Source: CAVQBP01 sp963710745 (GTDB lineage: Bacteria > Bacteroidota > Ignavibacteria > Ignavibacteriales > Ignavibacteriaceae). Taken from it: a stretch of 64,000 nucleotides of DNA. Under the pieces are notes generated by a model. The model worked only from the letters and a program-made list of their open reading frames with translations. It ran no database searches and had not been told where the DNA came from. Location of the stretch: assembly GCA_963710745.1 (NCBI GenBank), contig CAVQBP010000008.1, positions 110,737 through 174,736 on the forward strand. Reading direction: 5' to 3'. Within the stretch, counting starts at the first letter, position 1; every line of letters starts with the position of its first letter. A program made the translations under genes and the position numbers. Shown here piece after piece: positions 27,089 to 36,154 of this stretch.

Positions 27089-29998
27089 TTACTTTAAAAT
27101 GATCATCTTTTTTGTTGAGATATAATTTTCAACGGACATCGTATAAAAATAAATACCGCTTGACAAATCAGAGCCGTCAAATTTTATTTCGTAATTTCCG
27201 GCAGGTTCTTCTCCCGCTACCAGAGTTTTTATCTTTCTTCCAAGTATATCATATAATTTTATATTTACAAAGCCGCTTTTAGGAATCGAATATTTTATGG
27301 TAGTAACAGGATTAAATGGATTCGGAAAATTCTGATACAACTGGTAAGTATAATCTTTTTTTATAGATTCTGAAATCCCGGTTGGTATAAATCCGGGTTG
27401 CGAATATTCCATTAAATTAAACATACTCCAGGATAAATTCTCGCTATTACCTCCGATAATTATATTGCCTTGATCATTTACAAATGCACCAACAGGAATA
27501 TTGTTTGCTGAAGAATTATTTTGCAGATCTTCATCCCATAATTTTAGCCCGTTAGAATCATATTTCACAAGGGAATAATTATAATATTTATTATCCTGGC
27601 TATACCCGACAATGTAAGAATTCTGCTGATAATCCAATGCTAAACCTACAGCAATATCATCAGTACTTTTAGAACCATTATATGTTACCGCCCATTTAAG
27701 ACTGCCTGAAGGATCGTATTTCAGTGTAACAAAATCATGCTTGGTCTTGCCTCCGTCTACATATCCAGTTAAATAAATATTTCCCTTTTTATCTGTTTTA
27801 ATGTCAGCCACTTCATCCATTGAGTTGCCGGGATCATTCCAGCTTGCATCCCATTGATAGATCCCATCCGAATTAAATTTAACAGTTATAATATCATCCT
27901 TTGAATCAGCGTTATAACCTGTTCCTGTCAAATAAATATTATTTTCAGAATCAATAACAATTTTTTTTGCATCTTCCCATTCGTTTTTGTTATTATGATA
28001 TCTTTTTGCCCATAATCTGCCACCTGAAGAACTGTATTTTAATAATAAAAAGGTACGAATTGATTTGGTACTATCGCTTGAACCTGCAACATAAATATTT
28101 CCTGATTTATCAACAGCCATTGATACTACAGAATCTCTTCCGTCAACTGCATCATTGTATCTTTGAATCCATTGCAGCTGACCAGATTTATTATATTTAA
28201 TAGTAACAAAATCATAATCCGAACCTGTACCTAAACTGCTGCCGGCGATGTAAATGTTTCCTTCCGGTCCAACGGCAATAGCTTGAGGAATATCAATATT
28301 GCCGCCGTCGTATCTTTCCTGCCATTGTTCAGCCCCTAAAGAATTATATTTTATTGTAGCAAAATCCAGGTTGGAATTTATTCCCATACTTTCTCCGGTT
28401 ACATAGACATTCCCGTCGTTATCTATTGCAATTGCTTTAGGTATATCGGTTGAATTTGCAGGACCGTAGTACCTACTGCCCCATACCAATTGGCCCTGGA
28501 AATCATATTTAACATTAATATAGTCTGTATTATTTCCTTTTCCGTTTTGAATCCAGCCTGTCAGATAAGTATTGCTTTTATTATCAACAATCATGGAGGT
28601 AATCTGATGCTGAGAATATTCGTTTGATCTGACTGTCCAGATCTCATTTCCATTTGTGATGCCATATTTGGTAGTAATCACTTCATTTATTCCGGCCTTT
28701 TTACTTGAATCTTCGGATGTTAAAAATATATTCTCGGAATCGTTAAGAACCAGACCCATTCCTGTATTTATTCCTTTAATACCGCCGCTAAAAAAATTAT
28801 TGCTCCAGATTCTATTTCCGCTGCTGTCAAATTTAATAAGATATATTTTATCGGGATTCTGAATAAATCCGGCAGTATATAAATTGCCTGAATTATCTAT
28901 GACCACTTTTTGAACAAATTCATTTGTAGTATCGACATAAGCCTGCTCCGAAATCTTGTTCCCGGTGGAATTATACTTTGTCAAAAAGAAATTCGAAAAA
29001 TCATTTCTATTTTCATATCCAAGGACATTGACAAAATTGTTACCGTAAGTTATTAATAATGGTGTTTCGTATACATCTGACGAAGAATCTTTATCCTCAT
29101 ATCTACCCCATTTTTGCTGACCATTTTTATCAAGCATAATAGTGAACCACTTTGAATTAAAATTGAGGGTAGTTGCGCTCGCAGTTACGAAATGCTGCTC
29201 ATTTAAATTAGTTGCTACACCTATTGAAGTATAATAATAATTCTTATCAAAATAAGAACTGCTCCAGATAAGTTTACCCTGATCATTATATTTAACAAAT
29301 CTTATTTCATGAGAGAAGGCAGCACTTTCACCTGAAACAAATATATTATTTGAATCATCAATTGCACATTGGGCCTTATAAATTATAGAATCATTATTTG
29401 TTTCAGCTGTCCAGACCTGGAAGCCAAAACTGGAATATTTTATTATAAGTAAAGAATCATTTACAGCTACATTGTTTTCCATCCTTCCCCCATATCCCAG
29501 GAGGATAATATTTCCTTTCCTGTCAAACAGTAAATCCACAGGGCTGGCAAAAGAATTGATTAAATTTCCATTATATTTTTTTTCCCAAAGCAAAGTTCCT
29601 TTAGAATTAAATTTCGCAATTAATAATCCACCGGGTATATTATTTTCCAGAGTATGAGCTGCTATGTATATATTGTTGTAATTGTCGGCCACTACTATAT
29701 CAGCAGTATAATTATTTGATTCAATATCATTTGATTTTCTCTGCCAAAGAATTATTCCCGAAGAGCTGTATTTTGTCAATTTAAATCTGTAAAAAGGGAA
29801 TTCATCTGAGAGTTCGTCTACTATAACACATAAATTTCCATCCCTATCGATTGCAGTATTTTTTGAATCGGCTGTTAGATAATTATCGGAGGAATCTACA
29901 GCAGGGTAAGTGGCACCCCACTTTAACGCAATTGAAGAAGAGTCTTGCCCGAATACAACAAAATTAAGAAGCATCAACAAAGCTATCGAACTTTTCAT
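27089..29998 (-). CDS. Large secreted SBBP-type repeat protein with T9SS sorting domain
   Basis: A 969-aa protein with signal peptide. Most of it is made of about 15-17 repeats of 45-55 residues with the pattern D..GN(I/V)Y(V/L)(A/T)G......(D/Y)(F/I)..(I/V)KY.S.G...W, the SBBP/beta-propeller repeat. Residues 883-969 are a C-terminal sorting domain for type IX secretion (YQNFPNPFNPVTTIKYSIPK ... GIYFYTM ... KKMIILK). It is therefore expected on the cell surface or released. Function is unknown; adhesion or surface enzyme scaffold roles are known for similar proteins. GAGGAAAAA precedes the ATG. It is monocistronic. Confidence 0.92.
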   Translation of the reverse strand: MKSSIALLMLLNFVVFGQDSSSIALKWGATYPAVDSSDNYLTADSKNTAIDRDGNLCVIVDELSDEFPFYRFKLTKYSSSGIILWQRKSNDIESNNYTADIVVADNYNNIYIAAHTLENNIPGGLLIAKFNSKGTLLWEKKYNGNLINSFASPVDLLFDRKGNIILLGYGGRMENNVAVNDSLLIIKYSSFGFQVWTAETNNDSIIYKAQCAIDDSNNIFVSGESAAFSHEIRFVKYNDQGKLIWSSSYFDKNYYYTSIGVATNLNEQHFVTASATTLNFNSKWFTIMLDKNGQQKWGRYEDKDSSSDVYETPLLITYGNNFVNVLGYENRNDFSNFFLTKYNSTGNKISEQAYVDTTNEFVQKVVIDNSGNLYTAGFIQNPDKIYLIKFDSSGNRIWSNNFFSGGIKGINTGMGLVLNDSENIFLTSEDSSKKAGINEVITTKYGITNGNEIWTVRSNEYSQHQITSMIVDNKSNTYLTGWIQNGKGNNTDYINVKYDFQGQLVWGSRYYGPANSTDIPKAIAIDNDGNVYVTGESMGINSNLDFATIKYNSLGAEQWQERYDGGNIDIPQAIAVGPEGNIYIAGSSLGTGSDYDFVTIKYNKSGQLQWIQRYNDAVDGRDSVVSMAVDKSGNIYVAGSSDSTKSIRTFLLLKYSSSGGRLWAKRYHNNKNEWEDAKKIVIDSENNIYLTGTGYNADSKDDIITVKFNSDGIYQWDASWNDPGNSMDEVADIKTDKKGNIYLTGYVDGGKTKHDFVTLKYDPSGSLKWAVTYNGSKSTDDIAVGLALDYQQNSYIVGYSQDNKYYNYSLVKYDSNGLKLWDEDLQNNSSANNIPVGAFVNDQGNIIIGGNSENLSWSMFNLMEYSQPGFIPTGISESIKKDYTYQLYQNFPNPFNPVTTIKYSIPKSGFVNIKLYDILGRKIKTLVAGEEPAGNYEIKFDGSDLSSGIYFYTMSVENYISTKKMIILK

Positions 29999-30206
29999 TT
30001 TTTCCTCGGATTATTATTCCGGATTAATGTTACTGTAATTTCCTTGCCGGGACTTAAAAAATCGAAAATACTTTTTTACAATGTTAAGGACGATAATAAA
30101 ATGAGAGAAGAATTATTTTATAGAAAAGAGAATGAATAGACAAAAATATTTACTGCATTCATCTTTCTCTTAACATAATTTTAATAACAATATACATCAA
30201 TGTTTT

Positions 30207-30240
30207 TAAAAAATCACCCGGTTATAGGAATAAACCGGTT
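30207..30240 (-). terminator. Rho-independent terminator of the TPR/DUF4292/EnvC-like operon
   Basis: On the minus strand AACCGG (30238-30233 region) pairs with CCGGTT of 30218-30223 around a 9-base loop, followed by GTGATTTTTT (T run at 30213-30208). It lies 10 bp after the stop codon of the EnvC-like gene. Confidence 0.75.
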
Positions 30241-30250
30241 AAACCAATTA

Positions 30251-31522
30251 TTATTTTACTAACCAGATTTCAGGATTCTGATTCATTCTTGAATTCCATA
30301 TCTCAAAATGAAGAACATCTCCTTCTAGGCTCTCCCCAACTCTTCCAATTATATTTCCCATATTAACTTTGTCTCCTTCGGACACATATAGATCTGAAAG
30401 ATGACTGTACACGGTTCTATAATCACCTTTATGTGTAATGATTACAACACTTCCGTACCCGGGGATCCAATCAATTGCAGATACTACGCCTTCAGCTACA
30501 GCTTTTGCATCAAGATCAGAAGAAGCTTTTATATCTATACCATAATTAAGAGTTATGGTGTTTAAATTATCGTTAACGTTTTCGCCGTATTTTCTAATTA
30601 CTTTTCCATTTTGAATAGGCCAATGAAGCTTTCCTTTCAGATTTGAGAAAGATGTAAAATCAGAAGTATTAAGATCTACGTTATATTTCGGCTTAGGCGG
30701 AGATACATTCGCCATATTTTCTTCAGGAATAGAATTGTTAACCGGTGTTTTATTCAAACCTGCAATACGCTCGGCTTCTTCTTTTCTTCTTTGTTCTGCT
30801 TCTGCAATAAGTTTAACTATCATTTGCTTTATTTTGGTTTCGGCATTTTTTTTGGCTTCAAGTTCTTTTTTTAATGATGTTTTATCATTCCTTATTGCAT
30901 ATAAAATTTTTTTTCTCTCTCTTTGTTTGGCTTCCAGCCCGTTTTCTTCTTTTTGCTTTTGATCTGCCAACATTTTTTTTTCAAGCTTTTCTTTTTCAAG
31001 TCTGGCTTTAGTTTTATTCAATTCTAAAATATTATCCAGATAGATTTGTAGATCTTCACTGCGTCTTTCAGAAAATTTCTGTAAATACTTGTACCTGATC
31101 AATGCTTGTTCAACAGATTCGGCATCGAGAAGAGAGGCTAATTCATTTACTCTACCGTATTTATAAATAGCTATAACATATTTAGAATAATTTTTCTTTA
31201 ATATCAAAATTTGTTTTTCGATGGTTTTAATTATAAGACTGCTTTTATCTATTTCTTTTTGTTTGGCATTTTCCTGACTTTTTAGTTTTCGAATTAACTT
31301 TCGAAGTAAATAATTTTGTTTATTATAATTTTCCAATACTTCGAAAGATTCCTTTTCTTTTTCGGTTTTCTGCTTAAGTTCATCCTCAAGTCTGGAGATT
31401 TCATTTTTTAGATCAGATAATTCGTTTTTTTTAACTTCTATTTTTTCCCGGTCTTGAGGAAGGATGTTAATGGCTGCAGATAATATTATTAGAAAGATGT
31501 AATAAACAGATTTCTTTACCAT
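30251..31522 (-). CDS. EnvC-like murein hydrolase activator with degenerate LytM domain
   Basis: A 423-aa periplasmic protein: signal peptide, a long coiled coil (about 25-250) rich in Lys and Glu, then a C-terminal LytM/M23 fold (about 300-423). The zinc site looks broken. The expected His of HxGxD is Asn326 (NYGID, Asp330 kept), and the first His of HxH is Val403 (VLHFEI, His405 kept). This is the pattern of EnvC/NlpD, which activate amidases at the septum instead of cutting peptidoglycan. The gene is last in an operon with a TPR lipoprotein and a DUF4292 lipoprotein, overlapping the latter by 7 bp; the same trio is common in Bacteroidota. Its partner amidase is not in the window. Confidence 0.92.
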   Translation of the reverse strand: MVKKSVYYIFLIILSAAINILPQDREKIEVKKNELSDLKNEISRLEDELKQKTEKEKESFEVLENYNKQNYLLRKLIRKLKSQENAKQKEIDKSSLIIKTIEKQILILKKNYSKYVIAIYKYGRVNELASLLDAESVEQALIRYKYLQKFSERRSEDLQIYLDNILELNKTKARLEKEKLEKKMLADQKQKEENGLEAKQRERKKILYAIRNDKTSLKKELEAKKNAETKIKQMIVKLIAEAEQRRKEEAERIAGLNKTPVNNSIPEENMANVSPPKPKYNVDLNTSDFTSFSNLKGKLHWPIQNGKVIRKYGENVNDNLNTITLNYGIDIKASSDLDAKAVAEGVVSAIDWIPGYGSVVIITHKGDYRTVYSHLSDLYVSEGDKVNMGNIIGRVGESLEGDVLHFEIWNSRMNQNPEIWLVK

Positions 31523-32301
31523 TGTATTATTGTTGCGTCTTGAGGGACTTTAAAGTCTATAAAAATATTCTTTTTATTAGCCCTCATGCTTTTATAATCT
31601 ATGGTTACCAGCTGATTCTCTTTTTTATTCATCACTTCAATATGATAAGGGACTGCAACATTTTCAAGTAATCCGAATTGGGAATATTTCCCTTCCAATG
31701 CTACAATGCCATCCTTATCTGTAATTTCATAATTCGTAATTCCAAGCTGCCTGATATCTACTTTATATTGAGTTGAAGCATCTGTTAAGGAATCTACATA
31801 AGTGATGATGTATTTATCATAGTCGACGCGATAACTTGTCGGCTGTTTATATAATTTTGAAGTCAGATTAACGGAGCCAATAAAAGCATCGAGAAGATCG
31901 TTAAAAGGGAGATCAATTTTAAAGATATTTTTTAGAACTTCGTCAGTTGATTCCCCCTCATAAGCAGTATTATGAAGTGCATCATAAAAAACAAAACTTT
32001 TATTTGTAACAAGGGCCTGTGCTAATTCAATTCCAAAAGGCCCCATTATAGTTAAATAAATTGAGTCCGGTTTCATTAAGATTACGTTAAACGTCGCACT
32101 GTTGTTATATTTAGTTGATTGAATATGGATTGTACCGGAACCTTCAAAACTTTGGATTCTTCTCCGGTTGGCTTCCAGTTTACTTATAAGCCTTTCTGAA
32201 GGTAATATTTCAACATCTTCTGTCGGTTTTGACGGCACACAACCGGGAATAAATAATATCATATTTAAAAGAACGATAAAAGAGAAGATTATTTTCCTCA
32301 A
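31516..32301 (-). CDS. DUF4292 lipoprotein (LolA/LolB-like fold likely)
   Basis: A 261-aa lipoprotein with signal and Cys21 (FIPGC). The body, with KLEANRRRIQSFEGSGTIHI near the start and DSIYLTIMGPFGIELAQALV in the middle, matches the DUF4292 family of Bacteroidota. These are thought to adopt a half-barrel fold like LolA/LolB, suggesting lipid or lipoprotein handling, but no function is proven. Translation starts at a TTG that overlaps the TGA of the upstream TPR gene (TTGA), with GGGTG upstream, so the two are translationally coupled. It overlaps the EnvC-like gene by 7 bp. Confidence 0.88.
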   Translation of the reverse strand: MRKIIFSFIVLLNMILFIPGCVPSKPTEDVEILPSERLISKLEANRRRIQSFEGSGTIHIQSTKYNNSATFNVILMKPDSIYLTIMGPFGIELAQALVTNKSFVFYDALHNTAYEGESTDEVLKNIFKIDLPFNDLLDAFIGSVNLTSKLYKQPTSYRVDYDKYIITYVDSLTDASTQYKVDIRQLGITNYEITDKDGIVALEGKYSQFGLLENVAVPYHIEVMNKKENQLVTIDYKSMRANKKNIFIDFKVPQDATIIQW

Positions 32302-34109
32302 ATTTCACCCTTTTCAATTTTCTGTTTTAGTTCATTATTTGTAACGTCAAGCTTTAATGCTTTTTTCCAGAGTTTTCTGGCATAATCCTGCTCTCCAATC
32401 TTATAAACTATATCTCCAAGATGTTCAAGCATCACAGCGCTTTCCCCGCTTTCATCTATAGCCTTTTCAATAAACTCCTTAGCTTCCTTATATTTACCCA
32501 TCTTAAATAAAACCCATCCTTTGGTATCAAGATATGAAGAGTTTTTCGGATCTGCATCTAAAGCGAGATTTACCATACTTAAAGCTCTATCTAATTGAAT
32601 ACCTCTTTCAGATAAAGCATAAGCATAGTTATTATTAATTAATGCATTAGAAGAATCAGTTTTTAAGGCAGCTTCATAAACACTGTCAGAAAGTACATGT
32701 TTCCCTTCATTATCATAAATAAGCCCCAAAGTCCCAAGCAAATTAACATCATTTGGTTTTATAGATAAAGCTTTATTAAGATATTTAACTGCGTTATCAT
32801 AATCTTTCAGCTGGTTCAGTGTAAAAGCATATGCAGATAAAGCATTAAGATCAGACGAATTTAAATCGACTGCTTTCTTTAAATATTTTTTTGCCTCAAT
32901 ATTATTATTTTCCTGAGAAAGCGATAGTCCGAGAATTAAATTTACTGTAAAATCCTCGGGGAAAGAAACAATGGCTTCTTTCATAATCCTGGCAGCTTCA
33001 TCATATTTCTTATTATCATAATATATACCGCCAAGTCTTATCCATCCATCAACATTCCATTTGGCAAGCTCTGTAACCTTCTTGAAATTTTCAATAGCGG
33101 TTGAATCCTGTTTTTCATTAATAGCTATTGCACCAAGATACATTTTAACCTGCCAGTCGGTTGTATCTTTATTTATTGTTTCGAATAAATTTTTTGTAAT
33201 TGGGAGAAGCGTGCTGTCTTTTAATGATTGATTAAAGTAGACTGCGCCTATCCGGATTTTAACATCAAAAGGAACTCCAGGCTGCTTTAATATATAAGAA
33301 TATTCTTTTGATGCCTCTCCCCATTCATTTTCGGCTATATAAATTTGAGCTTTCTTTTCCCTTGCTTCAAGATCTTCCGGTGTCAACTCCAAAATATTAT
33401 TTACAATAACAAGAGCTTTATCATATTTTTTGTTTCTCAGGTAAAAATCAACCGCCATCTTTTGAAGTGAGCTGTTTCCAGGATCAAGCTCCATTAGTTT
33501 ATTTAATGCATTTTCTGCGGAATCAATGTTTCCGAGTTTTTCTTCCAGGTCGGCGATATGAATTAAAATACTCCAATCAGGTCCAATCAGGAAAGTTAAC
33601 TTTTTATAAATTTCTACTGCCTTTATTGGTTTGGACGCTTCATATAAACGGGCAAGTTTATAATAGGCATTAATATTTGTCGAGTCGACATTTATTAATT
33701 TATTCAAAACAGCTTCAGCAGAATCTGATTGATTCCCAGCAGTATATATATCAGAAAGCAAATCATAATAATCATCCTCGGAAGAATCCATTGCAACCGC
33801 TTTCCGGGCGTTTTCCAAAGCAAGTGATAATTTTTTTAAGAAGAAATAATTCTTCGCTAAAGCATAATATATCCCCGCACTTTTATCAAGCCTTATCGCA
33901 TCCTGATATTCGAGTATGGCAGATGCGTAATCACCTTTAGCTTCAGCAGTAGATCCATTTATAAAATGATCCAGAGCTTCATCCCTAAGTTCGGAATCAG
34001 TTTGAGAAAGGGTTGTATCTTCCGTTTTATTTTCTTTAACTATTTCTTTCTGGCTGGAACAATTTAAGGCTATTAAAGAAATAAAAATAATCGCAAATAT
34101 TTTACTCAT
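32298..34109 (-). CDS. TPR-repeat lipoprotein
   Basis: A 603-aa protein made almost entirely of tetratricopeptide repeats (about 15) after a lipoprotein signal. The frame is open to 34190, but the ATG at 34109 begins a clean signal with Cys17 (LIALNCSS), so I use it. Repeats such as YYALAKNYFFLKKLSLALENARKAVAMDS show the W-LG-Y-A-F-A-P pattern. It is probably a periplasmic or inner-leaflet scaffold protein. It is first gene of the operon with DUF4292 and the EnvC-like protein, an arrangement seen in many Bacteroidota and probably concerned with envelope assembly. Confidence 0.92.
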   Translation of the reverse strand: MSKIFAIIFISLIALNCSSQKEIVKENKTEDTTLSQTDSELRDEALDHFINGSTAEAKGDYASAILEYQDAIRLDKSAGIYYALAKNYFFLKKLSLALENARKAVAMDSSEDDYYDLLSDIYTAGNQSDSAEAVLNKLINVDSTNINAYYKLARLYEASKPIKAVEIYKKLTFLIGPDWSILIHIADLEEKLGNIDSAENALNKLMELDPGNSSLQKMAVDFYLRNKKYDKALVIVNNILELTPEDLEAREKKAQIYIAENEWGEASKEYSYILKQPGVPFDVKIRIGAVYFNQSLKDSTLLPITKNLFETINKDTTDWQVKMYLGAIAINEKQDSTAIENFKKVTELAKWNVDGWIRLGGIYYDNKKYDEAARIMKEAIVSFPEDFTVNLILGLSLSQENNNIEAKKYLKKAVDLNSSDLNALSAYAFTLNQLKDYDNAVKYLNKALSIKPNDVNLLGTLGLIYDNEGKHVLSDSVYEAALKTDSSNALINNNYAYALSERGIQLDRALSMVNLALDADPKNSSYLDTKGWVLFKMGKYKEAKEFIEKAIDESGESAVMLEHLGDIVYKIGEQDYARKLWKKALKLDVTNNELKQKIEKGEI

Positions 34110-34551
34110 AATTCTCGTATTAAATTTGGAAAATATATTATTAAGTACAAATAATAACAAGGTAATAAGTTTAGCAAAATTACAACCCAAATTTAAATAA
34201 TTAAAATAAATAACTCATTTATTTACAGGAATACTTTAACCATAAAAAATAGGATTAAATATATCAACTCTTCAAAGTTTTATTAAACCCGAATTATGCA
34301 CTAGAGCCTGACTGACTTTTTTATAGTTCAGAAGGCCTCCAATTCTGAACCTTTTTTGAAGCACAGATTTGGAAATCTGAACTACGAATTTCCTAATTAA
34401 TAATTTGGGTTAAAAATCAAATGAATCAACTCTTTATACTTTTGTTTGGAAAGGTTATCGGGTTATCCGGAATAAAAAAGAAACCTCCAAACTTAAAATA
34501 ATTGCTGAGTTTAAGACTGAAGGCTTCCTGAATTTACTCTCGAATTTGAAC
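34110..34551. other. Intergenic region with a dispersed repeat copy
   Basis: This 442-bp stretch between the TPR lipoprotein start and the hppD stop has no credible gene. It contains the inverted-repeat-bounded element at 34286-34411, listed separately. The rest is AT-rich; the promoter of the TPR operon must lie here, but I cannot pick boxes with confidence. Confidence 0.7.
34286..34411. repeat. Dispersed intergenic repeat, copy 1 (inverted-repeat-bounded, about 126 bp)
   Basis: The left end reads AACCCGAATTATGCACTAG and the right end, read in reverse complement, AACCCAAATTATTAATTAG, so it has imperfect terminal inverted repeats of about 19 bp. Inside are two hairpins: GTTCAGAA/TTCTGAAC at 34326-34350 followed by TTTTTT, and the palindrome CAGATTTGGAAATCTG at 34364-34379. 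The right 50 bp, reversed, match the left 50 bp of the copy at 53925-54046: 21 of 25 bases in the inner block ending GATTTCCAAA. No transposase or target duplication is seen. It may be a MITE-like or REP-like element, here just downstream of hppD. Confidence 0.65.
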
Positions 34552-35700
34552 CTACAAATTCCCTCTTAATTCCTGTTCCTTTTCGATTGCTTCAAATAAA
34601 GCTTTGAAATTTCCTTTACCGAAACCCCGTGCACCTTTTCTTTGAATTATTTCATAAAATAATGTCGGTCGATCAACAACGGGCTTAGTAAATATCTGCA
34701 ACAAATAACCTTCATCATCTCTGTCAACAAGTATTCCCAGTTCCGATATTTTATCAATTGGCTCATCTATTTTACCAACTCTTTTTTCGAGATGTTCGTA
34801 ATATACATTCGGTGCAGATAAAAACTCAAGACCTCTTTCCTTCAGTTTAGTTACAGTATCAATAATATCACCGGTTAACAGGGCAATATGCTGTACACCG
34901 GCCCCTTCATAAAAATCCAGATACTCGTCTATCTGGGATTTTTTCTTTCCTTCTGCCGGTTCGTTTATCGGGAATTTAATCATTCCCCTGCCGCCAGCCA
35001 TTACCTTGGACATTAATGCAGAATATTCGGTTGAAATATCTTTATCATCGAAACTTATATACTGTGTAAATCCCAGAACATCACGGTAAAAAGCTACCCA
35101 ATCATTCATCTTTCCAAGCTCTACATTACCTACAGCATGATCAACATACTGGATTCCCACAGGATTGATATGTTGAAGCGGTGATTCTTTTTCTTGAAAA
35201 CCCGGTAAAAATAATCCTTTGTAATCTCTCCGGTTGATGAACGAATGTATCGTATCACCGTAAGTAGCTATTGCAGCTTTTCTGATAGTTCCGTATTCAT
35301 CTTTAATATTATGAGGCCCTACCATACCTTTGGCGCCTCTTCTAACTGTTTCAGAATAAGCCCGATCAACATCTTCTACAAGCATAGCAATGTCTTTTAC
35401 TCCATCGCCATGCTTAACTACATGTTCAGCAATAGGAGAAGAACTATTAAGTGCGGACGTAAGAATAAATCTTATATTTCCCTGTTCGAGAAAATATGAA
35501 ATTCTGTCTCTCACTCCTGTCTCAAGGCCGCAATAACCAGATAACTTAAACCCAAATACATACTGGTAAAAATATGCAGCCTGCTTTGCATTACCTACGT
35601 AAAATTCGATATAATCTATATCCTGCAAGCCAAGGTGATCATCGAATTTTTCTTCAACCGGTCTCTCCAAAACCCCGGTATTGCTTCTATTTCCAGACAT
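34552..35700 (-). CDS. hppD: 4-hydroxyphenylpyruvate dioxygenase
   Basis: Fe(II) dioxygenase that turns 4-hydroxyphenylpyruvate into homogentisate in tyrosine breakdown. The 382-aa length is typical. The metal triad is His188 (VDHAVGNV), His271 (VQHIAL) and Glu350 (LFYEIIQRKG); the C-terminal block QRKGARGFGKGNFKALFEAIE is diagnostic. The related 4-hydroxymandelate synthase is less likely, since the C-terminal FGKGNFKALF block is intact. An AGGAGAT site lies 3-5 bases before the ATG. No other tyrosine-catabolic gene is near. A 42-bp inverted repeat in its upstream region may regulate it. Confidence 0.96.
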   Translation of the reverse strand: MSGNRSNTGVLERPVEEKFDDHLGLQDIDYIEFYVGNAKQAAYFYQYVFGFKLSGYCGLETGVRDRISYFLEQGNIRFILTSALNSSSPIAEHVVKHGDGVKDIAMLVEDVDRAYSETVRRGAKGMVGPHNIKDEYGTIRKAAIATYGDTIHSFINRRDYKGLFLPGFQEKESPLQHINPVGIQYVDHAVGNVELGKMNDWVAFYRDVLGFTQYISFDDKDISTEYSALMSKVMAGGRGMIKFPINEPAEGKKKSQIDEYLDFYEGAGVQHIALLTGDIIDTVTKLKERGLEFLSAPNVYYEHLEKRVGKIDEPIDKISELGILVDRDDEGYLLQIFTKPVVDRPTLFYEIIQRKGARGFGKGNFKALFEAIEKEQELRGNL

Positions 35701-35750
35701 AATATCTCCTAATAATTTTTAATTAAGAGAAGATAGTAAAAATTTATTTA

Positions 35751-35792
35751 TTTCTATATCTTCTATATCAATGTAACTTTGAGATATAGAAA
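35751..35792. promoter_or_regulatory. Inverted repeat between hppD and the CPXCG gene
   Basis: TTTCTATATCT (35751-35761) and AGATATAGAAA (35782-35792) are perfect 11-bp inverted arms with a 20-base spacer. A further CTATATC lies inside. It lies 50 bp upstream of hppD and about 120 bp upstream of the divergent CPXCG gene, so it could be an operator for either, or an RNA hairpin. Confidence 0.45.
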
Positions 35793-35913
35793 ATGTAGAT
35801 TTAACCAATAGACTATTTAAGTTTTTAAGCCATTTTATAATACTATTGACTCATATTTTTTTTCTTATAAATTAGAGTAAGGAATTTGAAAAGATTTAGA
35901 ATGGAGATGAAAT

Positions 35914-36114
35914 ATGAATACAGATGAAGATATGGTATGGACTTGTCAATACTGCGGTGTGCAAAATACAGTCTGGGTTGATCTGACTGTTGATGATACA
36001 CAAGATTTTATTGAAGATTGCAGGATTTGCTGCAGGCCAAACAGGATAATTGTAACTGCTGCAAAAGTTGAAGAAGAAGAAGCATTTATTGAAGCCAGAC
36101 CCTGTGATGAATAG
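35914..36114 (+). CDS. CPXCG-motif cysteine-rich small protein
   Basis: A 66-aa acidic protein of the Cys-rich CPXCG family, found in many proteobacteria and Bacteroidota without known function. Two Cys pairs, CQYCG (11-15 region) and CRICCRP (41-47 region), fit a zinc ribbon, and the spacing DLTVDDTQDFIEDCRICCRP matches the family core. A GGAGATGAA ribosome site precedes the ATG. The opposite-strand frame 35896-36129 is a shadow. It is divergent from hppD and convergent with the dockerin gene. Confidence 0.85.
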   Translation: MNTDEDMVWTCQYCGVQNTVWVDLTVDDTQDFIEDCRICCRPNRIIVTAAKVEEEEAFIEARPCDE

Positions 36115-36116
36115 AA

Positions 36117-36152
36117 TTATATTATACACGTAAGTTATATTATACAGGTAAG
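36117..36152. repeat. Two tandem 18-bp units after the CPXCG gene
   Basis: TTATATTATACACGTAAG and TTATATTATACAGGTAAG lie head to tail with one mismatch. The second unit ends in GTAAG, which pairs with CTTAC at 36159-36163, forming a small hairpin over the stop codon of the convergent dockerin gene. Confidence 0.7.
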
Positions 36153-36154
36153 TA

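Noticed and set aside
30099..30139. Short plus-strand frame in the gap after the SBBP gene start
   Set aside because: A dozen codons, no supporting context.
34326..34357. Hairpin GTTCAGAA/TTCTGAAC plus TTTTTT as a plus-strand gene terminator
   Set aside because: No plus-strand gene ends near it; it belongs to the dispersed repeat element.
35896..36129. Minus-strand 77-codon frame over the CPXCG gene
   Set aside because: The plus-strand frame carries the zinc-ribbon family pattern and a ribosome site; the opposite frame is its shadow.
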